Positions 50,275-59,702 of a DNA stretch of 64,000 nucleotides are shown piece by piece (position 1 is the first letter of the stretch; each line of letters opens with the position of its first letter). Made by a program: the position numbers and the translations under genes. This DNA comes from Roseobacter sp. GAI101. Its GTDB lineage: Bacteria > Pseudomonadota > Alphaproteobacteria > Rhodobacterales > Rhodobacteraceae. The stretch covers positions 359,663 through 423,662 of the forward strand of contig NZ_DS999213.1 of NCBI RefSeq assembly GCF_000156335.1, written 5' to 3'. Under the pieces are notes generated by a model. It had not been told where the DNA came from. It made no database searches and saw only the letters and a program-made list of their open reading frames with translations.

Positions 50275-52017
50275 ATGAACCTATTTGCCGATATCCGCAC
50301 GCTTGTGCTGTCCGCGCTTGATGCGCTGGTCGCCGAGGGCTTTTTGCCCGAGGGCCTGAATTTTGATGCCATCGCGGTCGAGCCGCCGCGCGACGCCGCA
50401 CATGGTGACATGGCGACCAATGCCGCGATGGTGCTGGCCAAGCCCGCCGGGCTGAAGCCGCGCGAGATTGCCGAAAGGCTTGCGGTCAAGCTGGTTGACG
50501 ATGCGCGCATTTCATCGGCAGACGTGGCAGGCCCGGGGTTCTTGAACCTGCGGCTTGCCCCGTCGGTCTGGCAGGGCATCGTGGGCGCGGTTCTGGCAGA
50601 GGGTACCGATTTCGGGCGCGGCGATCTGGGCAAGGGCAAGCGGGTCAACGTCGAATATGTCTCGGCCAACCCGACGGGGCCGCTGCATGTGGGCCACACG
50701 CGTGGTGCGGTATTTGGCGATGCGCTGGCAAGCTTGCTGGATTTCGCGGGCTGGGATGTCACCCGCGAATATTACATCAACGATGGCGGGGCGCAGGTCG
50801 ACGTGTTGGCGCGGTCCGTATACCTGCGCTATCTTGAGGCGCATGGCCAGGAGGTCGCATTTCCCGACGGCACTTACCCCGGCGACTATCTGATCGGGGT
50901 CGGCGAGGCGCTGAAGGCCAAGGTTGGTGACGCTTATATCGATCAGGACGAGAGTGTCTGGCTGGAAGATGTACGCAATTTCGCCACCGAAGAGATGATG
51001 AAACTGATCCGCGATGATCTGGCGTCCTTGGGCGTTGAGATGGACGTGTTCTATTCGGAAAAGTCGCTGTATGGTACCGGCAAGATCGAAGCGGCGATCG
51101 AAGACCTGAAATCCAAGGGCCTGATTTACGAAGGCGTGCTTGAGCCGCCCAAGGGTAAACTGCCCGAAGATTGGGAGCCGCGCGAACAGACCCTGTTCAA
51201 GTCCACCGCACATGGTGACGATGTCGACCGCCCGGTGATGAAATCCGATGGCGGCTGGACCTATTTCGCACCCGATATCGCGTATCACTATGACAAGGTA
51301 CAGCGCGGGTTCGACATGTTGATCGACGTGTTCGGGGCCGATCACGGTGGCTATGTCAAGCGGATGAAGGCGGCTGTTTCGGCGTTGTCCGGGGGCACCG
51401 TGCCACTGGACATCAAACTGACTCAGTTGGTGAAGCTGTTCAAGGACGGCAAGGAATTCAAGATGTCCAAGCGGGCAGGGACGTTCGTGACCCTGCGCGA
51501 TGTGGTCGATCAGGTTGGCTCGGATGTGACGCGCTTTGTCATGCTGACGCGCAAGAATGATGCGATGCTGGATTTCGACTTTGCCAAGGTACTGGAACAA
51601 TCCCGCGAAAACCCTGTATTTTATGTGCAATATGCCCATGCGCGGGTCAATTCCGTGCTGCGCAAGGCCGCCGAAGCGGGTGTTGCTACCGATCTGGCCG
51701 CGTTGCAGGCTGCGGATCTTGGCCTGCTGGACCACGAGGCAGAGCTGAAGCTGGCCGCGAAGCTGGCCGAATGGCCGCGCCTGGTCGAGACGGCGGCGCG
51801 CAGCAATGAACCGCACCGGGTGGCATTCTATCTGTATGAACTTGCAGGGGATTTCCACGGTCTTTGGAACCGGGGCAATGATGTGCCGTCTCTGCGCTTT
51901 TTGCAGGATGATGCCGCCGTGTCGCAGGCAAAAATCGCGCTGGCCAAGGCCACGGCGATTGTAATTGCGTCAGGTCTTGGTATTCTAGGTGTGACCCCAG
52001 CGGAAGAGATGCGTTAA
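50275..52017 (+). CDS. argS: arginyl-tRNA synthetase
   Basis: 580 residues. Class I motifs: [21 protein letters not shown] (HVGH) and [19 protein letters not shown] (KMSK). The N-terminal Add1 domain ([23 protein letters not shown]) and the C-terminal DALR anticodon domain ([20 protein letters not shown]) are present. GAAGGAAG precedes the ATG. Starts a run of same-strand genes through scpB. Confidence 0.96.
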   Translation: MNLFADIRTLVLSALDALVAEGFLPEGLNFDAIAVEPPRDAAHGDMATNAAMVLAKPAGLKPREIAERLAVKLVDDARISSADVAGPGFLNLRLAPSVWQGIVGAVLAEGTDFGRGDLGKGKRVNVEYVSANPTGPLHVGHTRGAVFGDALASLLDFAGWDVTREYYINDGGAQVDVLARSVYLRYLEAHGQEVAFPDGTYPGDYLIGVGEALKAKVGDAYIDQDESVWLEDVRNFATEEMMKLIRDDLASLGVEMDVFYSEKSLYGTGKIEAAIEDLKSKGLIYEGVLEPPKGKLPEDWEPREQTLFKSTAHGDDVDRPVMKSDGGWTYFAPDIAYHYDKVQRGFDMLIDVFGADHGGYVKRMKAAVSALSGGTVPLDIKLTQLVKLFKDGKEFKMSKRAGTFVTLRDVVDQVGSDVTRFVMLTRKNDAMLDFDFAKVLEQSRENPVFYVQYAHARVNSVLRKAAEAGVATDLAALQAADLGLLDHEAELKLAAKLAEWPRLVETAARSNEPHRVAFYLYELAGDFHGLWNRGNDVPSLRFLQDDAAVSQAKIALAKATAIVIASGLGILGVTPAEEMR

Positions 52018-52093
52018 ACGCACGCCCGCCGGACAGGCAAATTCAAACGACAGACCCGTGCCGACGAAATGTGCGGCGGGCAGTGAGGCAGAG

Positions 52094-53077
52094 ATGGCAG
52101 ATTACACGTCCTCCCCCCATGGTGGGGGATACCAGGTTGAATCAGACATGTATGTTCCCCCTGTGCAAGGGACTAACGCACTGGGAAAGCTGACGAATGT
52201 TGTAGGCGCGGCGATGTCTGTCGCGCTGGTTATCGGCATTGGCGTGTGGGGGTACAAGCTGCTGGTGCGCGATGTTTCCGGCATCCCCGTGGTGCGTGCC
52301 GCCGAAGGTGACATGCGGGTGCGCCCCAAGGAACCGGGGGGGCAACTGGCCGCCAATCAGGGGCTTTCCGTGAATGCTGTGGCCTCCGATGGTACCGCAA
52401 GCGCCTTGGCGGATCGGGTCATTCTGGCCCCGCGACCGCTGACGCTCGAGGACGAAGACCAGCCTACGCAAACCGCGATGGTTGCATCTGCGCCACAGAA
52501 AAAGACCCCAGTGCCCGATATTGCGGCGGCGTTGCAAAGCGGCGATGTTGACGGCCTTGTTGCCCAGTTGACGGACGGCATGGACCCGATCGAGGATGAC
52601 GACGCGCCGCTCGAGCCGATCAAGGCAAGTGCGACTGTCGATATGGACACGCTCGAGATGTCCGTATCGAACGCGATCGCGGTCGCGATGGTCGCCGAAC
52701 CGGGTGTGAAATCTTCGCTGCGCCCCAAGACGCGGCCTGCGACCCGCGCGGTCGTGACGCCTGCATCCTTTACGCCAGCGGCGGCATCCGGCAGCGTCAA
52801 TGAACTGGCCGCCAGCGATTTGCCGTCTGGCACGCGTCTGGTTCAGCTTGGGGCCTTTGACAGCCCCGAAATCGCCCGCGCCCAATGGGACACGTTGAAC
52901 GGCCGCTTCGGTGCCTATCTTGAGGGCAAGTCGCGCATCGTTCAGGAAGCCAGCAGCGGGGGCCGGACGTTCTACCGCTTGCGTGCCCACGGGTTCGAAG
53001 ACATTGCCGACGCTCGCCGGTTCTGTTCGGCCTTGGTCGCTGAAAACGCGGATTGCATTCCTGTCGTGACCCGTTGA
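52094..53077 (+). CDS. SPOR-domain membrane protein
   Basis: 327 residues from the ATG at 52094 (GAGGCAGAG before it). One membrane helix at about 38-58 (LTNVVGAAMSVALVIGIGVWGY) with the N terminus in the cytoplasm, then a long acidic linker, then a SPOR domain at about 248-325 (GTRLVQLGAFDSPEIARAQWDTLNGRF, TFYRLRAHGFEDIADARRFCSALV). SPOR domains bind denuded septal glycan, so a cell-division role is likely. Placed directly before nagZ with a one-base start/stop overlap, an arrangement that fits peptidoglycan turnover. Confidence 0.88.
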   Translation: MADYTSSPHGGGYQVESDMYVPPVQGTNALGKLTNVVGAAMSVALVIGIGVWGYKLLVRDVSGIPVVRAAEGDMRVRPKEPGGQLAANQGLSVNAVASDGTASALADRVILAPRPLTLEDEDQPTQTAMVASAPQKKTPVPDIAAALQSGDVDGLVAQLTDGMDPIEDDDAPLEPIKASATVDMDTLEMSVSNAIAVAMVAEPGVKSSLRPKTRPATRAVVTPASFTPAAASGSVNELAASDLPSGTRLVQLGAFDSPEIARAQWDTLNGRFGAYLEGKSRIVQEASSGGRTFYRLRAHGFEDIADARRFCSALVAENADCIPVVTR

Positions 53078-54081
53078 TGCGATTTGGCGCGACCCTTCTT
53101 GATGCGACGGGCCTGCGGCTGACGGCGGATGAAAAGGCGCTGTTTCGCGCGGTAAAACCCTTTGGGTTCATCCTGTTTGCCCGCAACATCGACACGCCCG
53201 ATCAGGTGCGCGCCCTGTGCGATGAACTGCGCGAGGCGGCTGGCCACGATGCGGTGATCACAGTCGACCAGGAAGGGGGGCGGGTCCAGCGCCTGCGCGG
53301 GCCTGTCTGGCGCGACTGGACGCCGCCGATGAGTTTTGTGCAGGCGGCCGGGGCCAATGCGGCCGAAGCGATGTATATCCGGTTCCGCCTGATCGCAGAC
53401 GAACTCTACAATATCGGCATCGACAGTAATTGCGCGCCGATGGTTGATGTGGCAGGGCCGCAAACCCATGAATTTCTGTATAACCGCTGTTACGGAACGG
53501 ATGCCGCACAGGTCGCGACCTTGGGCCGTGCCGCTGCCGATGGCATGCTGGCGGGCGGTGTGCTGCCGGTGATGAAACACATGCCGGGCCACGGGCGCGC
53601 GACGATGGACAGCCATTTCAATCTGCCCTTGGTCGGGGCAGATCACACCACCCTGACAGCGCATGATTTCGCCCCCTTCAAGGCGCTGAACGACCTGCCG
53701 ATGGGGATGACGGCGCATTTGGTCTATGACGCGATTGATCCGCGTCCTGCGACGCTTTCGCCTGTGATCATGGACCTGATCCGGCGCGAGATCGGTTTCG
53801 ACAATCTGATCATGACCGATGACATCTCGATGAAGGCGCTGGACGGTCCCGTGGATCAGATCAGCCGCGATGCGCTGGCGGCGGGGTGCGATGCGATCTT
53901 GTATTGCAATGCCTCGTTGACGGATCGCGCTTTGGTGGCTGAGGCTGCGGGCGAGATGACGGATGCTTCCCAAATCCGCGCAGAACGTGCCCTGGCGGCG
54001 CGCAGAACCCCTGACGAGATTGACATTTCCGCCCTGACTGCGAAGCTTGATGCGCTTTTGGGCGGGGAATTGCATGGCTGA
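53077..54081 (+). CDS. nagZ: beta-N-acetylhexosaminidase
   Basis: 334 residues from the ATG at 53077 (TGATG overlap). GH3 family: VITVDQEGGRVQRLRG, the NagZ signature KHMPGHGRATMDSHFNLP with the histidine-aspartate dyad, and the nucleophile region LIMTDDISMKAL. KHMPGHG instead of KHFPGHG is a minor variation. Removes GlcNAc from recycled muropeptides in the cytoplasm. Overlaps scpA by eight bases. Confidence 0.93.
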   Translation: MRFGATLLDATGLRLTADEKALFRAVKPFGFILFARNIDTPDQVRALCDELREAAGHDAVITVDQEGGRVQRLRGPVWRDWTPPMSFVQAAGANAAEAMYIRFRLIADELYNIGIDSNCAPMVDVAGPQTHEFLYNRCYGTDAAQVATLGRAAADGMLAGGVLPVMKHMPGHGRATMDSHFNLPLVGADHTTLTAHDFAPFKALNDLPMGMTAHLVYDAIDPRPATLSPVIMDLIRREIGFDNLIMTDDISMKALDGPVDQISRDALAAGCDAILYCNASLTDRALVAEAAGEMTDASQIRAERALAARRTPDEIDISALTAKLDALLGGELHG

Positions 54082-54868
54082 TACGCTCGTGAATGAGGAC
54101 CAGAGCGCGGTCGCCGAACGGTTGGCCGCCGAGGCGCTGATTGTCGATGTCGATGGGTTCGAAGGCCCGCTTGACCTGCTGTTGACGCTGAGCCGCACGC
54201 AAAAGGTCGACCTGCGCAAAATTTCGGTGCTGCAACTGGCGCGGCAATATCTGATGTTTGTGGAACGGGCCAAGGCGCTGCGGCTGGAACTGGCGGCGGA
54301 CTATCTTGTGATGGCGGCCTGGCTTGCATTCTTGAAATCGCGGCTGCTGCTGCCCCCCGATCCCACCGAGGAAGGCCCCACGGGTGAGGAGCTGGCCGCA
54401 CATCTGGCGTTTCAGCTTGAACGGTTGCAGGCGATGCGCGACGCTGCGGCGCGGCTGATGGCGCGCGACCAACTGGGCCGCGATTTCTTTGCACGCGGCC
54501 AGACCCAAGAGGTCAAGCGCACCCGCCGTGTCACCTACAGCGCGACGTTGCTGGACCTGATGCAAGGCTACGCCCGCATTCGAACCCGTGACGATTTCCG
54601 CCCCTTCGTGATGGACCGCGAAAAGGTCTTTACGATGGAACAGGCGTTGGAACGGATGCGCGGTCTGATCGGGTTTGCCGGCGATTGGGGTGATCTGACC
54701 GGCTATCTGCCTGAAGGCTGGGACGGCGATCCGGTGATGCGCCGGTCGGCGACAGCGGCGACCTTTGCGGCTTCGCTCGAGTTGGTGAAAGAGGGTCATC
54801 TGGACATCAGACAGACAGGGCTGTTTGCCCCGATCGAATTGCGAAAAAGGGTTGAAGAGCGTGGCTGA
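54074..54868 (+). CDS. scpA: segregation and condensation protein A
   Basis: 264 residues from the ATG at 54074. Kleisin N-terminal motif FEGPLDLLLTLSRTQKVDLRKISVLQLARQYL and the winged-helix C terminus (AATFAASLELVKEGHLDIRQTGLFAPIEL). Bridges the two SMC heads with ScpB. Overlaps nagZ upstream and scpB downstream by eight bases each, so translation is tightly coupled. Confidence 0.93.
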   Translation: MADTLVNEDQSAVAERLAAEALIVDVDGFEGPLDLLLTLSRTQKVDLRKISVLQLARQYLMFVERAKALRLELAADYLVMAAWLAFLKSRLLLPPDPTEEGPTGEELAAHLAFQLERLQAMRDAAARLMARDQLGRDFFARGQTQEVKRTRRVTYSATLLDLMQGYARIRTRDDFRPFVMDREKVFTMEQALERMRGLIGFAGDWGDLTGYLPEGWDGDPVMRRSATAATFAASLELVKEGHLDIRQTGLFAPIELRKRVEERG

Positions 54869-55517
54869 ACCAGTTGAAGATAAAGAAGAAAGCCTGTTCA
54901 GCGCCCCACCCATGGCCGAGCAGGAACGGATGCTGGAAGCAATCCTGTTTGCCACGTCCGAGCCGATCACCCTGCGCGACATCGCAGCGCGACTGCCGCA
55001 TGGCTGCGACCCCGCCGAGGCGATGGTATACCTGCGCAAACGGTACGAGGGGCGCGGCGTGCAGGTTGTGAAGGTGGATGACGCCTATGCCATGCGAACG
55101 GCCGCCGACCTTGGCTATTTGATGCAAAAAGAGACCGTCGAGGTTCGAAAACTGTCGCGCGCGGCCATCGAAACCCTCGCGATCATCGCCTATCACCAAC
55201 CCGCCACACGGGCCGAGATTGAAGAAATCCGGGGCGTATCGGTATCGCGGGGCACGCTGGACCAGCTGCTGGAACTTGAATGGATCCGCTTTGGCCGGCG
55301 CAAGATGACACCGGGGCGGCCTGTGACTTTTGTCGTGACGCAAGAATTTCTTGCGCATTTCGGCCTGGAAACGCCGCGCGACCTGCCTGGCCTGAAAGAA
55401 CTGCGATCTGCCGGATTGCTGGAAAGCCGACCCGCCTTTGGGACGATCCCGATGCTGGACGGCGAAGAGGACGAAGAAGAAGCGACTGAGGGTCAAAGCG
55501 AGTTGTTCGAAGATTAA
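54861..55517 (+). CDS. scpB: segregation and condensation protein B
   Basis: 218 residues with a GTG start at 54861 (VAEPVEDKEES). Two winged-helix domains: RMLEAILFATSEPITLRDIAARL and SRAAIETLAIIAYHQPATRAEIEEIRGV with WIRFGRRKMTPGRPVTFVVT. The acidic tail (GEEDEEEATEGQSELFED) is common in alphaproteobacterial ScpB. Works with ScpA and SMC in chromosome compaction. Confidence 0.93.
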   Translation: MAEPVEDKEESLFSAPPMAEQERMLEAILFATSEPITLRDIAARLPHGCDPAEAMVYLRKRYEGRGVQVVKVDDAYAMRTAADLGYLMQKETVEVRKLSRAAIETLAIIAYHQPATRAEIEEIRGVSVSRGTLDQLLELEWIRFGRRKMTPGRPVTFVVTQEFLAHFGLETPRDLPGLKELRSAGLLESRPAFGTIPMLDGEEDEEEATEGQSELFED

Positions 55518-55600
55518 TTGGCAAACGGGCCTGAAAAATGCCGTATTACTTCTATATTGAAGAGAAGAAGTAAAATTCCACGTGCCAACCGAGGTGAAAA

Positions 55601-55831
55601 ATGAACCAGATTGTAAATATGATCATGCGCCGTGTGATGGGCCGGTTGATCAATAAAGGTGTCGATTTCGGCTTTCACCAAGCGTCTAAAATCGGCAAGG
55701 GCAAGAATGGTGCAACGCAGCAGCCAGCCGTATCCCCCGAAGAGGAAACACGGCGCGAGCATGCCGGGCGTGAGCAGGGGAAGCAATCACGCCAGATGTT
55801 GAAGAACATGCGGCGTTTGAACAGGTTTTAA
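55601..55831 (+). CDS. small basic conserved hypothetical protein
   Basis: 76 residues; GAGGTG 6 bases before the ATG. Starts with an amphipathic helix (MNQIVNMIMRRVMGRLINKG) that could touch the membrane, then a Lys/Arg/Gln-rich tail (REQGKQSRQMLKNMRRLNRF). No known domain. Similar small proteins beside scpB are familiar from Rhodobacterales, but their function is unknown. An AT-rich inverted repeat TTACTTCT/AGAAGTAA lies before it at 55546-55573. Confidence 0.7.
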   Translation: MNQIVNMIMRRVMGRLINKGVDFGFHQASKIGKGKNGATQQPAVSPEEETRREHAGREQGKQSRQMLKNMRRLNRF

Positions 55832-55837
55832 GCCTCG

Positions 55838-55896
55838 TCAGGGGGCGCTGCCCCCCGCCCTGACGGGCGTCCCCCGGGATATTTAAGAGCCAGAGA
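55838..55896. repeat. dispersed intergenic repeat, copy A4
   Basis: GC-rich hairpin AGGGGGCGCTGCCCCCCGCC, a short CCCTGACGGGCG link and then the GGGATATTTAAGAGCCAGAG core at 55876-55895. Lies between the convergent small basic protein gene and dcd. Confidence 0.8.
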
Positions 55897-55912
55897 TGCG
55901 AGGCATCAAATG

Positions 55913-56992
55913 TCAGGCTGGCGAGCGGAAATGCTTGCTGAGCTTGAGCCCCTGACCTTGATAGTTTGACGCAATGCCAGCGCCATAGAGCTGCGTGGGC
56001 ACGTGCGCCATTTTCTCGTAGACGAGGCGACCCACGACCTGACCGTGTTCCAGTACGAAGGGAGCTTCGTGGCAGCGAACTTCGAGGACGCCGCGTGAGC
56101 CTGCACCGCCGGAGGATGCGTGACCAAAGCCGGGATCAAAGAAGCCTGCATAATGCACGCGGAATTCACCCACCATGGCAAGGTAGGGGGCCATTTCGGC
56201 GGCGTATTCGGGCGGGATCGTGACGGCCTCGCGGCTTACCAGAATGTAGAAGGCACCGGGATCAAGGATGATCTGGCCATTGTCGCTGTGGACTTCTTCC
56301 CAATAGTCGGCGGGGTTATAGAAGCCGATGTTATCCAGATCGATCAAGCCTGTGTGGGGTTTGGCGCGGTATCCCACAAGCGTTGAGCCGGGCAGGCGCA
56401 AGTCAACGGAGAAGCCAAGCCCGTCGTCGATGACAGCATCCCCATCCACCAGCGGCGTGATGGCATGCAGCGCGCGAAGGGCGTCATCGTCTAATGAGGC
56501 ATCCCCGGTGGAGAAACGGATCTGATTGAGCCGCATGCCGGGGCGCACCAGAATCGAGAAGGACCTGGGACAGATTTCAGCGTAGAGCGGGCCTGCATAG
56601 CCCGGCGCAATGCGGTCAAATTCGGTGCCGCCATCGGTGATCGTGCGGGTCAGCAGGTCAAGCCTGCCGGTGGAGCTTTTGGCATTGGCAACGGCTGAGA
56701 TGTCGGCGGGCAGGGACAACGATTCCATCAACGGGACAACGTAGACGCAGCCTTTTTCCAGCACGGCACCTTTGGTCAGATCGACGCGGTGCATTTCGAA
56801 TTCAGTCAAGCGGTCAGAGACCTTTGCACCGTGTCCCGCCAGAAAAGAGGCGCGCACCCGGTAGGCAACGGTGCCCAAACGCAGATCGAGGCTGGCAGGT
56901 TGAATTTGCGCGGTATCAACGGCGGGCGATCCGATGATCTGGCCTGCGCCGATCATTTCACTGATTTGCTGGTTCGGGATTACACCGCCCAT
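55913..56992 (-). CDS. dcd: 2'-deoxycytidine 5'-triphosphate deaminase, tandem-domain form
   Basis: 359 residues from the ATG at 56992, about twice the size of E. coli Dcd because two dUTPase-like jelly-roll domains are fused. Half 1: PASLDLRLGTVAYRVRASFL and NAKSSTGRLDLLTRTITDGG (the SSxxR motif). Half 2: KPHTGLIDLDNIGFYNPADYW and EFRVHYAGFFDPGFGHASSGG. Converts dCTP to dUTP for thymidylate synthesis. The fused form is common in alphaproteobacteria. Which half keeps the catalytic glutamate cannot be decided by eye. Confidence 0.87.
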   Translation of the reverse strand: MGGVIPNQQISEMIGAGQIIGSPAVDTAQIQPASLDLRLGTVAYRVRASFLAGHGAKVSDRLTEFEMHRVDLTKGAVLEKGCVYVVPLMESLSLPADISAVANAKSSTGRLDLLTRTITDGGTEFDRIAPGYAGPLYAEICPRSFSILVRPGMRLNQIRFSTGDASLDDDALRALHAITPLVDGDAVIDDGLGFSVDLRLPGSTLVGYRAKPHTGLIDLDNIGFYNPADYWEEVHSDNGQIILDPGAFYILVSREAVTIPPEYAAEMAPYLAMVGEFRVHYAGFFDPGFGHASSGGAGSRGVLEVRCHEAPFVLEHGQVVGRLVYEKMAHVPTQLYGAGIASNYQGQGLKLSKHFRSPA

Positions 56993-57056
56993 GGCTGGAC
57001 CTTTCAAATGCAAACGCCCACACCGTGAAAGGCGCGGGCGTTTGTTTTATGTCGGT

Positions 57057-57133
57057 TGGTCGGGCTAGCAGGACTCGAACCTGCGACCTTCCGTCCCCCA
57101 GACGGACGCGCTACCAGGCTGCGCCATAGCCCG
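57057..57133 (-). tRNA. tRNA-Pro (anticodon GGG)
   Basis: 77 nucleotides on the minus strand. Acceptor stem CGGGCTA / TAGCCCG, discriminator A and encoded CCA. D arm GGCGCAGCCTGGTAGCGC, anticodon stem TCCGT / ACGGA with loop CTGGGGG giving GGG, T arm GCAGG TTCGAGT CCTGC. The variable loop is AGGTC. All stems pair. Confidence 0.95.
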
Positions 57134-57202
57134 ACATGAGGCGTTTCATACCTGATAATCACGGGTGCGCAAGGGGGAATTGCCGCAAAGCGCATCGGGA
57201 AT

Positions 57203-58324
57203 TCAGTCTTTTGCCGAAGGACTGTGATCAGCGGGCATGGAATCGTGCATGGCCTGCAGACGCGCCAGTACGGGAGCGATTTTCCGGGCTGAGTCTGGCG
57301 ATACGCGTTTGCATGTCAGCATGGATGCAAGACCGGTTGGGGCGGGGGACATATCCGCTTCGCTTGGTATCGGGGGCAGGTCGATTACCCGGGGTTTCGG
57401 AGCGGCGGCTGGGGGTTCCTGTTTCGGCGCGGGGGTGGTGTTGTGTGTTGCGCTGATTTGTTCCGGTGCAGGGCGGCGCAGGAATTTCGGGGTGTCAGTT
57501 GCGGTGTCACTGGTGTCTTGATCAGGCTCGGGTGATGCTATCTGCTGAACCGGCTCAGGTTCTTGAGTGGCGGCATCGGGGGCGATGTCAGCTTTCGCGT
57601 TATCTGCCTCTGTCGTTGGGGCAGTTTTTGAAGAATCACTCGCTGGGGGCGTTTGCGTCTCTGGCGCTAGCGTGTCGGCATTGCTTGTTTCAGCGGCCTC
57701 GGTGTCGGCGGGGGCCGTGGGTTCGTCAATCGCTTGGGGCGGCGCTGCCAATCTGTCCTCAGCCTCGACAGGGGGCGTAGCGATTGTTTGCGGAGGCGGA
57801 GAGGGCAGCACATCCTGGTCCGGATCAGCGGTTTCTTCAATCTCCGGTTCTGTGAGCGTGCTTTGGTCCTTTGCAGTCATATCAGGCTGCGTGTTTTCGG
57901 AGACTTTATCAGCGCGTGAGGCTTCAAAGGGGAGAACGACGCTTTCAGCAACCGGTTCTTTTACATCAACCGTTGTGACTTTCGCGGCGGAAGCGGGCAT
58001 GTCGATCATGTCCTGATCGTTCTGGTTCAGGTCGGCCTGTGTCACTTCGTCCAAGGGGGCGGAAAGGGCGGCGACATGGCTCATGCCTTCTTCGCGCAAG
58101 ATCTTCTGTACGCCTTTGATGGTAAGGCCATCATCATGCAGCAAGCGTTTGATTCCGCCCAGCAAAAGCATATCGGCGGGGCGGTAATACCGCCTGCCGC
58201 CAGCCCGCTTGATCGGTTTGACTTGGGTAAACTTACTTTCCCAAAACCGCAGCACGTGCGCCTGGATTTCAAGCCAATCTGCTACTTCGGAAATTGTTCG
58301 GAACGCATCCGCAGATTTGGCCAT
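57203..58324 (-). CDS. MerR family regulator with a long disordered C-terminal tail
   Basis: 373 residues from the ATG at 58324. Residues about 8-80 are a MerR helix-turn-helix: [25 protein letters not shown] and [38 protein letters not shown]. The next about 230 residues are acidic and rich in Pro, Ala, Thr and Glu, clearly low-complexity. The C terminus ([34 protein letters not shown]) is ordered again and may be a short interaction module. Encoded 4 bases after ihfA; this ihfA-merR pairing is common in alphaproteobacteria. Target genes unknown. Confidence 0.85.
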   Translation of the reverse strand: MAKSADAFRTISEVADWLEIQAHVLRFWESKFTQVKPIKRAGGRRYYRPADMLLLGGIKRLLHDDGLTIKGVQKILREEGMSHVAALSAPLDEVTQADLNQNDQDMIDMPASAAKVTTVDVKEPVAESVVLPFEASRADKVSENTQPDMTAKDQSTLTEPEIEETADPDQDVLPSPPPQTIATPPVEAEDRLAAPPQAIDEPTAPADTEAAETSNADTLAPETQTPPASDSSKTAPTTEADNAKADIAPDAATQEPEPVQQIASPEPDQDTSDTATDTPKFLRRPAPEQISATHNTTPAPKQEPPAAAPKPRVIDLPPIPSEADMSPAPTGLASMLTCKRVSPDSARKIAPVLARLQAMHDSMPADHSPSAKD

Positions 58325-58328
58325 CAGT

Positions 58329-58643
58329 TTAACGCTTGTTGCCGTCGGCAACGCGGTCCTTCATCAAATGGGAGGGGCGGAAGGTCAGCACACGGCGCGG
58401 ATTGATCGGGACTTCTTCGCCGGTTTTCGGGTTACGGCCAACACGGGCAGATTTTTCCCGAACCGAGAACGTCCCGAATGAGGAAATCTTGACCTGCTCT
58501 CCCTGAACCAATGCATCGGACATGTGATCCAGCACGGATTCCACCAATTGCGCGCTTTCATTTCTGGAAAGACCCACTTCGCGAAACACAGCTTCGCTCA
58601 GATCCATCCGCGTCAAGGTCTTGTCGGCCATCACATCCCCCAT
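58329..58643 (-). CDS. ihfA: integration host factor subunit alpha
   Basis: 104 residues from the ATG at 58643, chosen because a perfect GGAGGA lies 7 bases before it; the ATG four codons later ([11 protein letters not shown]) is the start used in some relatives. DNA-binding beta arms: [34 protein letters not shown], with the proline that wedges into the bend. Heterodimer with IHF beta bends DNA. First gene of the pair with the MerR-like regulator. Confidence 0.93.
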   Translation of the reverse strand: MGDVMADKTLTRMDLSEAVFREVGLSRNESAQLVESVLDHMSDALVQGEQVKISSFGTFSVREKSARVGRNPKTGEEVPINPRRVLTFRPSHLMKDRVADGNKR

Positions 58644-58730
58644 GTTTATTTCCTCCAACATAGGCTGCCACGTTTTTGCAAGTCAATAACTATGGACTGT
58701 AAGGTCCTGTTTGCGCGACAAAAAGCAGTT

Positions 58731-59702
58731 TTACCAGCGCAGAACGACAGCACCCCAAGCCAAACCGCCGCCGATGGCCTCGGTAACGAGCAGGTCGCCT
58801 TTTTTGATCTGGCCGCGTTCCTGACCGACCGAAAGCGCCAGCGGAATCGACGCCGCAGAGGTGTTTCCATGGTCTTGCACGGTCACGACGACCTGATCCA
58901 TAGACAGGTTCAATTTCTTGGCAGTGCCTTGAATAATACGGATATTTGCCTGATGCGGTACGACCCAGTCGATGTCGTCCGCCGTTACGCCGGCGCGGTC
59001 CATCGCGGTGGTCGCGGTCGAGGCGAGCTTTTCAACCGCATGGCGGAAAACCTGATTGCCCTGCATGCGCAGATACCCGGTTGTGCCGGTGCTGACGCCG
59101 CCGTCGACATAAAGCAGATCGCGGTAGCGTCCGTCGGAATTCAGATCGGTTGACAGGACTCCGCGATCCTCGGGCGTACCGGTGCCCTCTTGCGCTTCCA
59201 GCAGCAATGCGCCCGCGCCATCGCCGAACAGAACGCTTGTGCTGCGGTCGGTCCAGTCCATGATCTTGCTGAATGTTTCCGCCCCGATGACCAAGACCCG
59301 CTTGGCCTGACCTGAAACGATCAGGGCATTGGCGTTGGACAGGGCAAAGATGAACCCGGCGCAGACAGCCTGCACGTCAAAGGCAAAGCCGTTTTCCATG
59401 CCAAGCTGCGCCTGCACCATGGTTGCAGCGGATGGAAAGGTCAGATCGGCGGTAGAGGTCGCCAGAATGATCGCGTCGACATCGGCCGGGGTCTTGCCGG
59501 CCTGTGCCAGCGCCGCAAGGGCTGCGGCTGTTGCCATGGTTGACGTTGTTTCATCGCCAGAGACGAAATGACGCCGTTCGATCCCCGATCGGGACCTGAT
59601 CCAGGCATCATCCGTATCAATCTTGCCTTCGAATTCGGCATTTTCCACGACACGTTCAGGCAAGTAATGCCCCGCACCAATTACAACTGCCCGTAAGGTC
59701 AT
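58731..59702 (-). CDS. fabH: beta-ketoacyl-ACP synthase III
   Basis: 323 residues. Catalytic triad: cysteine in DVQAVCAGFIFALS, histidine in DDIDWVVPHQANIRI, asparagine in VQDHGNTSAASIPLAL. Starts fatty acid synthesis by joining acetyl-CoA and malonyl-ACP. Its start overlaps the plsX stop by four bases. Confidence 0.95.
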   Translation of the reverse strand: MTLRAVVIGAGHYLPERVVENAEFEGKIDTDDAWIRSRSGIERRHFVSGDETTSTMATAAALAALAQAGKTPADVDAIILATSTADLTFPSAATMVQAQLGMENGFAFDVQAVCAGFIFALSNANALIVSGQAKRVLVIGAETFSKIMDWTDRSTSVLFGDGAGALLLEAQEGTGTPEDRGVLSTDLNSDGRYRDLLYVDGGVSTGTTGYLRMQGNQVFRHAVEKLASTATTAMDRAGVTADDIDWVVPHQANIRIIQGTAKKLNLSMDQVVVTVQDHGNTSAASIPLALSVGQERGQIKKGDLLVTEAIGGGLAWGAVVLRW

